Positions 46,084-54,315 of a stretch of 64,000 bases of DNA are shown piece after piece. Below the pieces are notes generated by a model. It did not search any database. It saw nothing but the letters and a program-made list of their open reading frames with translations, and was not told where the DNA came from. The stretch is from CAXXOK01 sp963666755. Its GTDB lineage: Bacteria > Bacillota > Clostridia > Christensenellales > Aristaeellaceae. A program made the translations under genes and the position numbers. The stretch's first letter is position 1, and every line of letters starts with the position of its first letter. The DNA lies in contig CAXXGW010000009.1 in assembly GCA_963666755.2 (NCBI GenBank), forward strand, positions 930,001-994,000. The letters run 5' to 3'.

Positions 46084-47415
46084 ATGCCCGGAACGGTCCG
46101 TTTTTATACGCTGGGTTGTAAAGTGAATCAATATGACAGCGAAGCCATGCTGGAAGCCTTTCTGGCGCGCGGCTATGAACCCGCGCCGCCGGGCGTGCCT
46201 GCCGACGTGTATGTGGTGAACACCTGCACCGTAACCGGTACGGGGGATCAGAAAAGTCTGAAGGCCGCCCGCCGTTATAAACGTCAAAACCCGGGCGGCG
46301 AGCTGGTGCTGGCCGGATGCCTGGCGCAGCGGATGGGCGAGCGCCTGCGGGATACCGGCGCCCGGCTGATCCTGGGCACGCAATACCGCGCGCGCGTGGC
46401 GGAACTGCTGGAGCAGGCAGTGGCGCAGCAAACGCAGCTTGTGGCGGTGGATAGCTTGCAGGCTGCGCCGTTTGAGGCGCTGACCATCCATGCCCACGAG
46501 GGGCACACCCGCGCCGTGATGAAAATTCAGGAAGGGTGCGACAACCGCTGCAGCTACTGCATTATCCCCTCCGTTCGGGGGCCGGTACGTTCCAAGCCCG
46601 TCAAGCAGATTGAGGAAGAAGCGCAAACCCTGACAGCCGCCAGCTATCAGGAGCTGGTGCTGACCGGCATCCACCTGACCAGCTATGGGCGGGATTTGCC
46701 GGATCGCCCCACGCTGACCGACGTACTGGCCGCCTTGGATGGGGTACCGGGCGTGCGGCGCGTGCGGCTGGGCTCGCTGGAGCCCATGGCGATTGACGAA
46801 CGGTTCGTGGATGCCCTGAAAGGGCTGCATACGCTTTGCCCGCAGTTCCATCTGGCGTTGCAGAGCGGCAGCGACGCGGTGCTTGGCCGTATGCGCCGCA
46901 GGTACGATACCGCGCGCTATCGGGCAGCGGTCGCGCGCCTCCGTGAAGCCTGCCCGGGCGCAGCGCTCACCACGGATGTGATCGTCGGTTTTCCGGGCGA
47001 AACGGAAGCGGAGTTTGCGCAGACCGTCGCCTTTTGCCGGGAGATTGGGTTCATGCGGCTGCATGTGTTTCCCTACAGCCGCCGGGACGGCACCCCCGCC
47101 GCCGCCATGGAGGGGCAGGTGCCGGAGCCTATCAAGGAGGAACGTGTGCGCCGGTTGATCGCCGTGGGGGAAGAGATGGCCGCGGTGTACCGTGAGGGGC
47201 TGCTTGAGGCCGTGCGCCCTGTTTTACTGGAAGAGCGACTGGACGACGGCTGCCTGAGCGGCTATACACCAGAATATGTGCAGGTGACCTGCACACAGGG
47301 TACGCCGGGGCAAATCCTCAACCTGCGCCTGATGGCCGTCACAAAAGAAGGAATGGCCGGCGAACCTGTGGAAACCATGCAGGGGAATGCCGTACCGAAT
47401 AAGGAGGACGCATGA
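46084..47415 (+). CDS. mtaB: tRNA t6A37 methylthiotransferase MtaB
   Basis: A 443-residue radical SAM enzyme that adds a methylthio group to t6A37, giving ms2t6A. The N-terminal UPF0004 domain opens TLGCKVNQYDSEAM with the first cluster cysteine. The SAM cluster motif is CDNRCSYCIIP, and the C-terminal TRAM domain is near residues 375-435. The window also carries tcdA, which acts on the same t6A37, although at another locus. The ATG at 46084 is preferred to the earlier in-frame ATG inside rsmE. Confidence 0.95.
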   Translation: MPGTVRFYTLGCKVNQYDSEAMLEAFLARGYEPAPPGVPADVYVVNTCTVTGTGDQKSLKAARRYKRQNPGGELVLAGCLAQRMGERLRDTGARLILGTQYRARVAELLEQAVAQQTQLVAVDSLQAAPFEALTIHAHEGHTRAVMKIQEGCDNRCSYCIIPSVRGPVRSKPVKQIEEEAQTLTAASYQELVLTGIHLTSYGRDLPDRPTLTDVLAALDGVPGVRRVRLGSLEPMAIDERFVDALKGLHTLCPQFHLALQSGSDAVLGRMRRRYDTARYRAAVARLREACPGAALTTDVIVGFPGETEAEFAQTVAFCREIGFMRLHVFPYSRRDGTPAAAMEGQVPEPIKEERVRRLIAVGEEMAAVYREGLLEAVRPVLLEERLDDGCLSGYTPEYVQVTCTQGTPGQILNLRLMAVTKEGMAGEPVETMQGNAVPNKEDA

Positions 47416-47759
47416 TGGACGACTGTATTTTCTGCAAGATTCTCAAAGGGGAAATTCCTTCCCGTAAGATTTACGAGGATGCGGACACCTATGCCTTCCA
47501 TGACATCAATCCGCAGGCCAAGGCACACGCGTTGGTCATCAGCAAGCATCATGTGGAGGACTTGGCCCACCACGACGCGATGAGCGACCACGAGCTGGCC
47601 GCGTGCCTGCGAGCCTGCGCCACGGTAGCCCAGCAGCTGGGGCTGACCGAAGGCGGCTACCGTGTGGTGAACAACTGTGGCGAGAACGGCTGCCAGACGG
47701 TTAAACACCTGCACTTTCACGTGATCGGCGGGGAAAAGCTCTCCGAGCGCATGGCCTGA
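47412..47759 (+). CDS. HIT family hydrolase (HinT-like)
   Basis: A 115-residue nucleotide-binding protein. The opening DCIFCKILKGEIPSRK and the catalytic histidine triad region HLHFHVIGG are clear. HinT-like enzymes cleave phosphoramidates such as AMP-lysine. It overlaps mtaB by four bases, the last gene of the heat-shock operon before the separately promoted rpsU. Confidence 0.94.
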   Translation: MMDDCIFCKILKGEIPSRKIYEDADTYAFHDINPQAKAHALVISKHHVEDLAHHDAMSDHELAACLRACATVAQQLGLTEGGYRVVNNCGENGCQTVKHLHFHVIGGEKLSERMA

Positions 47760-47814
47760 GGCAGCTCTTTACTGCGGTGGACGTGCGGATTTACGGGTTT
47801 TGCAGATTTCACTG

Positions 47815-47843
47815 TTGACGCGTGCGTGTGTTCGCGATATAAT
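47815..47843 (+). promoter_or_regulatory. Strong sigma-A promoter of rpsU
   Basis: TTGACG (47815-47820), a 17-base spacer and perfect TATAAT (47838-47843). The transcript would have a leader of about 75 bases. Confidence 0.85.
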
Positions 47844-47924
47844 ACCCGTATGGTCGTTGTATGCCCTCCCTTGTACCCTCGCATTGGGAGGTCAGCGGCG
47901 AAATGAGCGAGGGGAGGGATAACA

Positions 47925-48098
47925 GTGTCCGAAGTACGCATCCGCGAAAACGAATCCCTGGAAAGCGCTCTGAAGCGGTTTAAACGTCAATGTGCTCGCA
48001 CGGGTGTTTTGGCAGAGGCTCGTAAGCGCGAGCATTATGAGAAACCCAGCGTGAAACGCAAGAAGAAAGCAGAAGCTGCTCGCAAGCGTAAGTGGTAA
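47925..48098 (+). CDS. rpsU: Small ribosomal subunit protein bS21
   Basis: A 57-residue basic 30S protein, read as MSEVRIRENESLESALKRF and onward to a C-terminus of Lys, Arg and Ala (KKKAEAARKRKW). Start is GTG 47925 with GAGGGAT upstream; this short gene is easily missed. bS21 helps the 30S subunit engage mRNA. Located after the HIT gene as in many Firmicutes, but with its own promoter and terminator, so it can be expressed independently of heat shock. Confidence 0.96.
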   Translation: MSEVRIRENESLESALKRFKRQCARTGVLAEARKREHYEKPSVKRKKKAEAARKRKW

Positions 48099-48105
48099 TG
48101 TCACT

Positions 48106-48135
48106 CCCTCTCCGGTAGACCGGAGAGGGTTTTTT
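48106..48135 (+). terminator. Intrinsic terminator of rpsU
   Basis: CCCTCTCCG pairs perfectly with CGGAGAGGG around a six-base loop, followed by TTTTTT; eight bases after the stop. Confidence 0.95.
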
Positions 48136-48505
48136 ATGCCCTGAAGATTGGAAGAGACGCCGCGCGCAGTCCGATTATCGGGTAGTTTCACCATCTATGG
48201 GTAACCGGCGCGGAGGGGCCTTACGGTAAGCGCTCCTGCGCTTTTTCGCCTTAGGGGATGTCTTACCCGTACGGAAGAAGGATGGCTGCACGGCCTGCCC
48301 TGCGAGCTGCCGTTCGATCTGTCCGTGCACGGGGAGGAGGGCACACCTGCTGTAAGCGTAAGACAGATGGACCGAGTAGCGCGGAGCCGATGGGATCGTT
48401 CAGGGAACTGCGCTTTTCGGACGGAAGCAGTGCTGTTGCTCCGTGCGCAGGGAAGGACTGGCCGAATCGGCGCGGGTTCAGAAAAACACAGGGCACATTC
48501 AACAG
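48136..48505. other. Intergenic region after rpsU, no gene recognised
   Basis: About 370 GC-rich bases. A plus-strand frame is open from about 48204 to 48510 with some codon-like composition (reading EGWLHGLPCELPFDLSVH near its middle), but there is no convincing start, ribosome-binding site or family. It may be a decayed gene fragment or chance. No RNase P, tmRNA, SRP or 6S motif was found. Confidence 0.4.
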
Positions 48506-48541
48506 ATTGAACGCGTTCATTCAATATTGAACGCGTTCAAT
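48506..48541. repeat. Two tandem palindromes, possible paired operators
   Basis: ATTGAACGCGTTCAT (48506-48520) and ATTGAACGCGTTCAAT (48526-48541). The second is a perfect 16-bp palindrome; the first shares its TGAACGCGTTCA core. Centres are 20 bases apart, about two turns of DNA, so one regulator could bind both sites cooperatively on the same face. They lie about 320 bases before the methyltransferase start. Confidence 0.6.
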
Positions 48542-48860
48542 CAAACTTTCATCGGATTCAATGGGAAGGAAAAAATATTCAATGCGAAATAGATGGATTT
48601 TTTCTGCACAATGGGTATTTTTTACCGAATCCCGGGTTGGGGATCATTTTTCCACAAAGGCTTGCAAAGCCATATCGTTCGCGGTTTTTGTAAAGAGGCG
48701 GCGTAAGTTTCGTGACCGGATGCGGTTTAAAGCGCCAAACCTGAACGTTCACAGGATGTTCACCGAAAAACCATTGTTTTTCGAAACTCAATATGATATA
48801 CTTCAACTAAGCGTAAAGCTCGTTACGTTCGTGAATGTTCCAGTGGAAGAGAGGCATCCC
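48542..48860. other. AT-rich leader/promoter region of the TRM11-like gene
   Basis: This stretch is markedly AT-rich compared with all surrounding DNA and carries further TTCAAT half-sites (near 48557 and 48578). It includes the predicted promoter at 48774-48802. An in-frame ATG at 48561 would add about 100 poorly conserved residues to the methyltransferase and is not adopted. Confidence 0.4.
48774..48802 (+). promoter_or_regulatory. Predicted promoter of the TRM11-like methyltransferase gene
   Basis: TTGTTT (48774-48779), a 17-base spacer and TATACT (48797-48802), about 58 bases before the GTG start. Confidence 0.5.
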
Positions 48861-49889
48861 GTGCAGCTTGCCCTGCTTGTGAAATCACACCCCAACGCAC
48901 GCTATGCACAGTCCATGCTTATGCTGGCTGTGCGGGAATGCGAATGCCTTCTGTTCGCATTGAATGCAAAAACGGATGTGCGCGTCGAAACGCTCGCCGG
49001 TACCCCATTTCTCATTTTGGATGTCCAGTCGATGCCTGAGGAAGATTGGGCCTATCTGGCCCGGCATTCCGCCGTCGCCCTGGCGGCTGTGTGTGAAGGC
49101 GAATGGCTCAAACCCGTTGTGTTTCCCACCCCTCAATATCTGGATGCGGACCTTTCGCAGGTACTGAAGTACAAAGGGAAAACCAATCCTGACTTTACCC
49201 GGCTGATGCTGAACTGTGCGCGATCCGCATCGGCATTTGCCCGTAGTCAGGAACCGCTGACCGTGCTGGACCCCATCTGCGGAAGGGGCACATCGCTGTT
49301 TTGCGCGTTGGAAACCGGAGATTGTGCCATCGGGATCGAGACCGACGAAAAAGCGATTCATGAAGCCGACGTCTATTTTATCCATTCATTGCAGTACCAT
49401 CGCTACAAACATCGCCGGGAGGAACATTCCCTTACCCTTACGGGAGGCGGGGCGGTAAGGGAGTACCGTTATACCTTTGCAAACTCGCCGGAAGCGTACA
49501 AACAGGGCCGGACGCTCAGTATGCGGTTAATCCGGGGGGATACCAGACAGACCGATGCGATTCTGGGCGCGGAGCAGTGCCACCTGATCGTGGCGGATTT
49601 ACCGTACGGGGTACAGCATGCGCCACGGGAAGGGCGGGGTGTGTGCTCGCCGGAAACTCTTTTACGGGAGGCTTTACCGGCCTATCGGAAAACCCTGAAG
49701 CAGGGGGGCGCTATCGCGCTGGCTTTCAACACTTACACGCTACCACGGGAAACAGTGCTTGCGCTTGTGCAGGCCGCTGGATTCACCCCAATGCAGGAGC
49801 CGCCGTTTGAATCATTCGCCCATTGGGTGGAGCAGGCGGTCAACCGGGATTTAGTCGTGGCTGTGAAAGGCCCGGCCCCCAAACCTTAA
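48861..49889 (+). CDS. TRM11-like SAM-dependent RNA methyltransferase
   Basis: A 342-residue protein with a Rossmann methyltransferase domain in the C-terminal half. The SAM site is LDPICGRGTSLFCAL (about residues 136-150), and the catalytic tetrapeptide region is ADLPYGVQ, the (D/N)xPYG form of guanine-N2 methyltransferases such as Trm11. The N-terminal 100 residues do not show a clear THUMP domain. Substrate may be a tRNA guanine; this is inference. The GTG at 48861 follows GAGAGG; the AT-rich upstream part of the frame is rejected. Confidence 0.75.
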   Translation: MQLALLVKSHPNARYAQSMLMLAVRECECLLFALNAKTDVRVETLAGTPFLILDVQSMPEEDWAYLARHSAVALAAVCEGEWLKPVVFPTPQYLDADLSQVLKYKGKTNPDFTRLMLNCARSASAFARSQEPLTVLDPICGRGTSLFCALETGDCAIGIETDEKAIHEADVYFIHSLQYHRYKHRREEHSLTLTGGGAVREYRYTFANSPEAYKQGRTLSMRLIRGDTRQTDAILGAEQCHLIVADLPYGVQHAPREGRGVCSPETLLREALPAYRKTLKQGGAIALAFNTYTLPRETVLALVQAAGFTPMQEPPFESFAHWVEQAVNRDLVVAVKGPAPKP

Positions 49890-50003
49890 ACCAAAGCAAC
49901 ATCCATTGCGGACGGCGGCGCGGAAGGCCCGGCTGCCGGAAACTGCATTCCGTTGCGGTCAGACAGATCGGATCGATGAAAAGCAAACAGGGAGGGTATC
50001 TCA

Positions 50004-51965
50004 TTGAACATTGCGGAATTGCATGCCATGACGGTGCTGGATTTGCGCAAGCTGGCCCGTGAGAACGGCGTAAAGCTGAGCGCCGGGATTGATAAAAACG
50101 GCATCGTACAGCGTCTGGCCGAGGCGCTGACCGGGGAGCAGACAGCGGCCACGGAGGGCACAACGACGGCGGTGCCCGCAGATACGGCATCCTCCGGCGA
50201 GAAACGGGAAGACCTGATGCAAACCGCGCCGCTTTCTGCGGATGTGACCAGCGTGCAGCCGGGCGGCAGGCCCTGGGCCGGGCAAGCCCAGGGCGGGAAT
50301 GAAATGCCGGGTGAATACCAGCCGATTTTCCGGCAAGCCATGCAAGCACGCCCCAACATGACGCTTAAGCAGCCGCTGCGCCAACCGGTGTGGCAACAGG
50401 CGCATAATGGGAACAGCCCTACGCGCTTCGGGCCGCCGGTCAACTTTACCGCTGCGCAGCCTGCCGTTACCCGAGCGGATGATGAGCCGCGCTATGCCCC
50501 CGCGTCGCAGCCACCGCAGCGGCCGCTGTTCCCGCAGCAGACGGTGGACGGATACCGTCTGGGGTACCGGGCCGCGCCGACGCGCGAATACGGCCGTCAG
50601 GACTACCGCAATAATTACCATCCCGCCACGCGGGGCGATTACCAGCGCCCAGCGTTCAATCAGGGTGGGTACGGGCAACAGAACTACGCCCCTACGCGCT
50701 ATTCCGAGGTCTACACCAACGACGCGATGTATAAACCTGCGCGCGATCCGGCGTTTACCGAACCGTACGAGCCGGGGCAGCCGGTTCCGGAACTGTTGCA
50801 GCCGGTGGAAGGGCAGCCCGCCGCAGGGATTCTGGAGATCTTACCGGACGGGTACGGCTTCCTGCGCTCCAGCACGCTGTTACCCGGCAAGAAGGATATC
50901 TATGTTTCGGTGGCGGCCATCCGGCGCTTCGACCTGCGCACCGGCGATTATATCGAAGGCAAGGCCCGCGCCCAACGGGATCTGGACAAGTTCGCGGCGC
51001 TCATGCTGGTGGAAAAAATCAACGGCAAACCGGCGGAGGATGGAGCCGAACGCCTGTCCTTCGAGGGTTTGGTGCCGGTATACCCCAACCGCCGCATTGT
51101 GCTGGAAAGCGAACGCAACAGCCAGAACTGGCCCATGCGCATCGTTGATCTGATCGCCCCCATCGGGTTTGGTCAGCGTGCGATGATCGTTGCGCCGCCG
51201 GAAACCGGCAAGACCATCATCCTGCGGGAGCTTTGCAAAGCCATTAAGCAGAACGATGCCGCCGCGCATGTCATGATGCTCCTGATTGACGAGCGCCCTG
51301 AAGCGGTTACGGAAATCCGCGATGCCATCGGCACCGATGCCGAAGTGTATGCCACCACCTTTGCCGAGGCACCCGAAAGCCAGACCCGTGTGAGCGAAAC
51401 CATGCTGGAACGCGCCCAGCGGTTGGTAGAGCAGGGACTGAATGTGGTGATCCTTCTGGATAGCCTGACCAAGTTGACCCGCGCCTATCAGGCAACCCTT
51501 ACGCAGGGCGGCCGTGCCATGACCAACACCGTGACCCCCGCCGCGCTGGTACGGCCCAAGCGCTTTTTCGGCGCCGCGCGCAATACCCGCGAGGGCGGCA
51601 GTCTGACCATGATTGCGACCATTCTGGTGGAAACGGGCTCCCGCGTGGACGACATCATCTTTGAGGAGTTCAAAGGCACGGCCAACATGGAGCTGTGGCT
51701 GGACATTCCCGAGGCGAACGAGCCAATGTTCCCCGTGATCGACATGCACCGCAGCGGCACCAAGAAAGAGGACATGCTGCTAAGCGAACAGGAAATTGAG
51801 GGCCTGCGTGCCATCCGCACGGTGCTGAGCTCCACGACCAACCACGAGGCGCTTACGCAGTTGATCGGCATGATGAGCAAGACCAAGTGCAATGCAGACT
51901 TGTTTGCCCGCCTGAAGGATTGGGTGGCCATGTGGGAAAAGAGCGGTTTTCTGGTGCGCAAGTAA
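50004..51965 (+). CDS. rho: Transcription termination factor Rho with long Q/N/Y/R-rich insertion
   Basis: A 653-residue RNA-dependent ATPase hexamer. Rho_N domain (about 9-42, LDLRKLARENGVKL); a disordered insertion of roughly 220 residues (about 45-268), very rich in Gln, Asn, Pro, Tyr and Arg between 85 and 245; the RNA-binding cold-shock-like domain (from GILEILPDGYGFLR, 275-288); then the ATPase core with P-loop APPETGKT (398-404), LIDERPEAVTEI and the GAARNTREGGSLTM Q-loop region. Rho without this insertion is about 420 residues. Start is TTG 50004 after GGAGGG. The core is intact, so activity is expected. Confidence 0.96.
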   Translation: MNIAELHAMTVLDLRKLARENGVKLSAGIDKNGIVQRLAEALTGEQTAATEGTTTAVPADTASSGEKREDLMQTAPLSADVTSVQPGGRPWAGQAQGGNEMPGEYQPIFRQAMQARPNMTLKQPLRQPVWQQAHNGNSPTRFGPPVNFTAAQPAVTRADDEPRYAPASQPPQRPLFPQQTVDGYRLGYRAAPTREYGRQDYRNNYHPATRGDYQRPAFNQGGYGQQNYAPTRYSEVYTNDAMYKPARDPAFTEPYEPGQPVPELLQPVEGQPAAGILEILPDGYGFLRSSTLLPGKKDIYVSVAAIRRFDLRTGDYIEGKARAQRDLDKFAALMLVEKINGKPAEDGAERLSFEGLVPVYPNRRIVLESERNSQNWPMRIVDLIAPIGFGQRAMIVAPPETGKTIILRELCKAIKQNDAAAHVMMLLIDERPEAVTEIRDAIGTDAEVYATTFAEAPESQTRVSETMLERAQRLVEQGLNVVILLDSLTKLTRAYQATLTQGGRAMTNTVTPAALVRPKRFFGAARNTREGGSLTMIATILVETGSRVDDIIFEEFKGTANMELWLDIPEANEPMFPVIDMHRSGTKKEDMLLSEQEIEGLRAIRTVLSSTTNHEALTQLIGMMSKTKCNADLFARLKDWVAMWEKSGFLVRK

Positions 51966-52002
51966 ACCAACCCTGCAAGTAGTTAAGTTGCAATCGCTGA
52001 TT

Positions 52003-52024
52003 ACCCACCGGACTGCCGGTGGGT
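52003..52024 (+). terminator. Hairpin after rho
   Basis: ACCCACCGG (52003-52011) pairs with CCGGTGGGT (52016-52024), 37 bases after the stop. There is no U-tract. Similar hairpins recur at about 52188 and 52382, the last followed by TTTT. Confidence 0.55.
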
Positions 52025-52150
52025 CAGCCTGCTGAAAAAGGTTCATCTGCTTTGTCGCCTGCACCGGATAAGGGCGGTCACGTACGTCCGTGTACGCGCC
52101 CGCCCTTATCCGGTTTGGCTTCGCGCATCTGAACCTTTTTGAGCAGGCTG
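52025..52150. repeat. 126-bp imperfect inverted repeat (possible MITE-like or REP element)
   Basis: Outer arms of 21 bp (52025-52045 and 52130-52150) match with one mismatch (CAGCCTGCTG/CAAAAAGGTTCA), and inner arms of 15 bp (52063-52077 and 52100-52114, ACCGGATAAGGGCGG) match perfectly. The centre holds CGTACG-like sequence. No coding sequence lies inside. The structure could fold as a long hairpin in either strand and resembles a small mobile element; copies elsewhere in the genome cannot be judged here. Confidence 0.7.
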
Positions 52151-52186
52151 CTTCCTGGCATCTTTAAAGGGTTTGTCAACGGTCTG

Positions 52187-52290
52187 AACCATCGGACTAT
52201 CGGTGGGTTTTCGCATGTTCTGATAAATGTAAAAATGGAGGTGCAGGAGGCATTGCCTCCTGCCGGGTTTTGGGGCGATGCCCCAAAACC
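52187..52290. repeat. Double-hairpin extragenic repeat, copy 1
   Basis: Contains a terminator-like hairpin (CCATCGGACTATCGGTGG, then GTTTTCGC), TGTTCTGATAAA, then GGAGGTGCAGGAGGCA-TTGCCTCCTGC, then GGTTTTGGGGC-gat-GCCCCAAAACC. The last two are near-perfect stems. It matches copy 2 over about 80 bases at an offset of 195. Confidence 0.75.
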
Positions 52291-52381
52291 TGACACCACA
52301 GCGCTTTTCTGAAAATGAGCGAACAGCACGAAGAACTATAAGGCGAACAGCGCTGCCGAGTGTTGCTAATTAAACGCGAAA

Positions 52382-52482
52382 ACCCACCGGCAGTCCGGTG
52401 GGTTTTCGCGTGTTCTGATAAAAGCAAGAAATGGAGGTGCAGGAGGCACTGCCTCCTGCCGGGGTTTGGAGCGGCCCCCGAA
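52382..52482. repeat. Double-hairpin extragenic repeat, copy 2
   Basis: ACCCACCGG-cag-CCGGTGGGT followed by TTTT, then GTGTTCTGATAAA and the GGAGGTGCAGGAGGCA-CTGCCTCCTGC hairpin as in copy 1; the GGGGTTTGG part has diverged (AGCGGCCCCC). The first hairpin is better conserved than in copy 1 and would serve as a rho-gene or anti-convergent terminator. Confidence 0.75.
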
Positions 52483-52567
52483 GCTTCTCGTGTGTCGTTC
52501 TGGAAAGGTGAATAAAAAGGTGTTCACGCAACAACCTATGGCACAGGGAAACTCGGGCGAACATCAT

Positions 52568-52602
52568 ACAACACCCCGCCGGTCATACTGGTGGGGTGTT
52601 GT
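52568..52602. terminator. Hairpin between rho and the convergent acyl-CoA synthetase
   Basis: A 10-bp perfect stem (ACAACACCCC with GGGGTGTTGT) and a 15-base loop, about 45 bases beyond the synthetase stop on the minus strand. U-tracts are weak on both sides. Confidence 0.6.
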
Positions 52603-52644
52603 GCTTGATTCAGCTCAGATTTGCGTTTCATTTTCGGCCGGGGT

Positions 52645-54279
52645 TTATTTCGTCGATTGCTGCTCCACCAGATGCCCGGCGCCGTAGCGTTCGCGCAGTT
52701 TCGGCTTTTCAATTTTGCCGGTGGGGTTGCGCGGCACCTCGGCAAAGATGATCCGGCGTGGGCGCTTGTAACGCGGCAACTCCAGACAGAAATCTTCGAC
52801 TTCTGCCTCGGTCATGGTTACGTCGGGTTTCAGGGAGATGATGGCGGCGGCTATTTCGCCCAATCGTTCGTCAGCCATGCCGATCACAGCCACATCCTTG
52901 ATCTTGGTGTTGGCACGCAGGAAATCCTCAATCTGCACAGGGTAGATGTTTTCCCCGCCGCTGATGATGACGTCTTTCTTACGGTCAACCAGAAAGATGA
53001 ACCCGTCTTCGTCTACGCGCGCCATATCGCCGGTGCAGAGCCATTCGCCGCGCAACACCTCAGCGGTGGCCTGCGAGTTTTTATAATAGCACTTCATCAC
53101 ACCGGGGCCCTTGACGGCCAGCTCGCCGACAGTGCCCGGCTGCACATCGCACATCCGCTCGTCCACAATGCGGGTTTCCCACAGGTAACCGGCCTTGCCG
53201 ATGGCGCCCACCTTCTGCACGTTCTCCACGCCCAGATGCACGCACCCGGGGCCGATGGATTCGCTCAGGCCGTAGTTGGTGTCATACTGCTGGTGGGGGA
53301 ACACGCTCAGCCAGCGGGTAATCAGGCTGGGCGGCACAGGCTGTGCGCCCACGTGCATCAGCCGCCACTGGCTTAGCTGATAGCGGGTCAAATCCAGCTC
53401 ACCGCGCTCCACCGCGTCCAAGATGTCCTGCACCCAAGGCACCAGCAGCCAGACAATGGTGGCTTTTTCATCTGAAACGGCCTGCAACACCCAATCGGGC
53501 TTGACCCCCCGCAGGAGCACGGCCTTGCTTCCGGTCAGCAGGCTGCCGAACCAGTGCATTTTAGCGCCGGTGTGGTACAGTGGCGGGATGCAAAGGAACA
53601 CATCGTCCTTGGTTTGGCCGTGGTGGTTCTGTTCCGTCTGGCAGGCGCTGACCAGCGCGCGCTGGCTGTGCAGGATAGCCTTGGGGAAGCCGGTAGTACC
53701 GGAGGAAAAATAGATGGCGGCATCATCGTCTTCCAGTAGTTCCACAGCCGGAACGGTGGAGGAGGCATAGGCGATAAAACGCTCCAGATTGTCGGCAAAA
53801 TCAGGCGTATCATCGCCCACAAAGAAATAGTGACGGATTTTTTCCAGATGCTTCTGCACCTGCTGCACACGGCCGACAAACTCCGGCCCCAGAACCAGCA
53901 CGGACGCATCGGACAGGTCCAGACAGTATTCGATTTCTTCCGCTGTGTAGCGGAAATTCATCGGCACGGCCAGAGCGCCGGTTTTGAGAATGCCGAAATA
54001 AATGGGCAGCCATTCCAGACAGTTCATCAGCAGGATGGCGACCTTGTCCCCTTTGCGTACACCGCGCGAGAGAAGCAGGTTGGCCACACGGTTGGCGTTG
54101 CGGTCAAACTCGCGCCAGGTGATCTCCCGGCGGAATTTGCCGCCGGAAGAGGATTCAATCAGGTTATACTCACGCCATGTGACGGTGTGATCCGGCTGTA
54201 ACGCGGGGTTGATTTCCACCAGCGCAACCTCGTCGGGCTTGATACGCGCATTCTTTTCCAAAAAATCGGTGATCACCAT
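52645..54279 (-). CDS. Class I acyl-CoA synthetase (AMP-forming)
   Basis: A 544-residue adenylate-forming enzyme that activates a carboxylic acid with ATP and forms its CoA thioester. Core motifs are the phosphate loop YFSSGTTGFPK, the A5 region NYGLSES, A7 WLCTGDMARVDEDGF, A8 DRKKDVIISGGENIYP and the A10 lysine PTGKIEK. The N-terminal part contains two related blocks (TVTWREY and ITWREF) separated by a short insert. The acid chain length cannot be told. Isolated gene with a consensus promoter. Confidence 0.88.
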   Translation of the reverse strand: MVITDFLEKNARIKPDEVALVEINPALQPDHTVTWREYNLIESSSGGKFRREITWREFDRNANRVANLLLSRGVRKGDKVAILLMNCLEWLPIYFGILKTGALAVPMNFRYTAEEIEYCLDLSDASVLVLGPEFVGRVQQVQKHLEKIRHYFFVGDDTPDFADNLERFIAYASSTVPAVELLEDDDAAIYFSSGTTGFPKAILHSQRALVSACQTEQNHHGQTKDDVFLCIPPLYHTGAKMHWFGSLLTGSKAVLLRGVKPDWVLQAVSDEKATIVWLLVPWVQDILDAVERGELDLTRYQLSQWRLMHVGAQPVPPSLITRWLSVFPHQQYDTNYGLSESIGPGCVHLGVENVQKVGAIGKAGYLWETRIVDERMCDVQPGTVGELAVKGPGVMKCYYKNSQATAEVLRGEWLCTGDMARVDEDGFIFLVDRKKDVIISGGENIYPVQIEDFLRANTKIKDVAVIGMADERLGEIAAAIISLKPDVTMTEAEVEDFCLELPRYKRPRRIIFAEVPRNPTGKIEKPKLRERYGAGHLVEQQSTK

Positions 54280-54315
54280 CTACGCTTCCTCCCAGTACGG
54301 CGACATATGGAAACT

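Noticed and set aside
48136..48505. A known structured RNA (RNase P, tmRNA, 6S) after rpsU
   Set aside because: None of the conserved blocks of these RNAs was found.
48506..48541. LexA/SOS box
   Set aside because: The Firmicute box is GAAC-N4-GTTC; here the arms are separated by only two bases, and no SOS gene follows.
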